Shown: positions 5,512-6,215 of the stretch, one piece after another
Numbering within the stretch: position 1 is the first letter of the stretch
How the letters are laid out: every line of letters begins with the position of its first letter
NCBI GenBank assembly: GCA_037442385.1
Contig: JBBIQJ010000149.1
Location: forward strand, 1-6,215
Origin: LDYB01 sp037442385
GTDB taxonomy: Bacteria; Armatimonadota; Fimbriimonadia; Fimbriimonadales; GBS-DC
Direction: 5' to 3'
DNA length: 6,215 bases
The notes under the pieces: model-generated
Seen by the model: the letters and a program-made list of their open reading frames with translations, nothing else
The model's database searches: none
Told to the model about the DNA's origin: nothing
Program-made: the position numbers and the translations under genes

Positions 5512-5990
5512 ATACCGCCCGCCCCGCTAAGTGGGCTGGTTCGTCTGCTGGAGGGCCGGGGTGAAAGTTTTCAATCAGGACAGCGGCTTCAGCCGCTGCG
5601 GATAGACGGACAACCGCCTGTAGGAACCCTGATTTGTGTGGAGAGTCTGTTCAGCTGGATTGCGCGTGCCCATGTGCGTACAGGCGCACAGTGGTTGTGC
5701 CTGATGACCGCCGAAAGTTCACTTGAGAACGCTCTGGTGCGCCGCAGTACGCAGCGTTTACCTCCCTGCGCGCGATCGAGACGGGGCGGCGGACATCTTA
5801 CAACGGCGGTACAGTGGGTTTCTATGGACCGTTAGGTGAGCGCCTTGCCCAACAACCGAACACCACAACAGTCATTACAGGCACAATAGGCTTATACGCG
5901 CATCAGACGCCGTATGTGCGCTTCGGCGACTGGTGGATTTATGGATGTATTGTGGCAATCAGTGCGCTTATCTGGCGGCGCAAGCCGTAA
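5512..5990 (+). pseudogene. lnt: C-terminal third of lnt, separated by TAG and a second frameshift
   Basis: In the same frame after the TAG, the protein resumes with IPPAPLSGLVRLL and reaches GTLICVESLF, holding the catalytic Cys (codon 5635-5637, residue 361 if the TAG is counted; E. coli C387). It continues through GAQWLCLMTAESS to ALVRR at 5745. From there the frame moves back one base, and family sequence resumes as QYAAFTSLRAIETGRR and later TPYVRFGDWW. A last membrane helix and RRKP precede TAA 5988-5990. Adding one C near 5741-5746 restores the frame. The repaired enzyme would be 478 residues, against 512 in E. coli, with correct triad spacing. The unrepaired frame runs on to TAG 5833. 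Without readthrough this part is untranslated or a remnant. Confidence 0.88.
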
Positions 5991-6077
5991 ACCTCGTCAG
6001 TAGGTTCCCCTATCCCGCAAGAGGAATTGCGCCTTGCTATCCTCACCAGTGCCTCTGAAGGCATCCCCACCAAAGGG

Positions 6078-6083
6078 TATACT
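6078..6083 (+). promoter_or_regulatory. Possible -10 box (TATACT) for the methyltransferase gene
   Basis: TATACT matches the consensus at 5 of 6 positions and is preceded by GGG, as is the TATAAT at 1646-1641. It lies 22 nt before the ATG at 6106, leaving a short leader that contains AGGAG at 6095-6099. No convincing -35 is visible at the usual spacing. A small hairpin (TGCCT/AGGCA, 6050-6063) lies just upstream. Confidence 0.35.
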
Positions 6084-6105
6084 TCTTATGGTATAGGAGC
6101 GGTCT

Positions 6106-6215
6106 ATGACGCACAACTTGCGCCGTTTCTGAATCGCATCCTGCACGGCGACTGCCGTGAGGTGCTGAAAATGCTCCCTGACGCGAGCATAGACCTGATT
6201 ATCACCTCGCCTCCT
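6106..6215 (+). CDS. DNA N4/N6 methyltransferase, N-terminal fragment, probable early frameshift
   Basis: The final 29 codons read LNRILHGDCREVLKML, then DASIDLIITSPP at the window edge. HGDC near the N-terminus and TSPP (motif IV, normally TSPPY) identify the N6_N4_Mtase type, which methylates adenine N6 or cytosine N4 using S-adenosylmethionine. The order, with motif IV near the N-terminus, fits the beta-type arrangement. The ATG at 6106, with AGGAG 6 nt upstream, is the natural start but is one frame off: it reads MTHNLRRF and stops at TGA 6130. One added T at TTT 6126-6128 would join it to LNRIL. In the methylase frame itself there is no nearby ATG or GTG; the frame is open back to the lnt stop, with a TTG at 6027 that has a badly spaced ribosome binding site. 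Whether it is a lone methylase or part of a restriction system lies outside the window. Confidence 0.8.

Noticed and set aside
6050..6063. Small hairpin TGCCT/AGGCA as an lnt terminator
   Set aside because: The stem is only 5 bp and has no T run after it.

Overview
The window looks like ordinary chromosome from a GC-rich diderm bacterium. Lnt (lipoprotein N-acylation) implies an outer-membrane lipoprotein system. A prepilin-like protein with an H-X9-DG motif points towards the Armatimonadota/Planctomycetota style of genome. The phylum is an inference; no rRNA or marker set is present.

Left part (1-1681, minus strand): a tight and apparently intact three-gene operon. In transcription order it holds a YvlD/phage-holin-IV-like four-helix membrane protein, an unrecognised four-helix membrane protein, and rapZ (P-loop RNase adapter/YvcJ family). 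Gaps are 2-3 nt. rapZ runs off the left edge. A consensus TATAAT lies 7 nt before the best yvlD start, so that message may be leaderless.

Middle part (1682-3741, plus strand): a divergent intergenic region leads into a sigma-70-family gene that carries an in-frame TAG and a 1-nt frameshift at a C6 run. Next comes a leader region with a -10-like box, a 28-codon ORF with a strong Shine-Dalgarno, and two hairpins. It precedes an AT-rich gene for a secreted protein of unknown function. At a T8 run that gene loses its frame; the lost part is a short region ending in a transmembrane anchor and basic tail.

Right part (3738-6215, plus strand): a type IV pilin-like/pseudopilin protein overlaps the anchor fragment by 4 nt. 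An apolipoprotein N-acyltransferase (lnt) follows, interrupted by TAG between its catalytic Lys and Cys codons and again by a 1-nt frameshift. The start of a DNA methyltransferase (TSPP motif) is cut by the right edge; it also seems frameshifted near its start codon.

The most striking property is the contrast between the minus-strand operon, with no lesions in 1.7 kb, and the plus-strand genes, where six or seven gene-breaking lesions occur in about 4.3 kb. These could be real decay, slippage-type recoding at homopolymers, or sequence errors. The window alone cannot decide. I do not see a CRISPR array, tRNA, rRNA, transposase or convincing intrinsic terminator.
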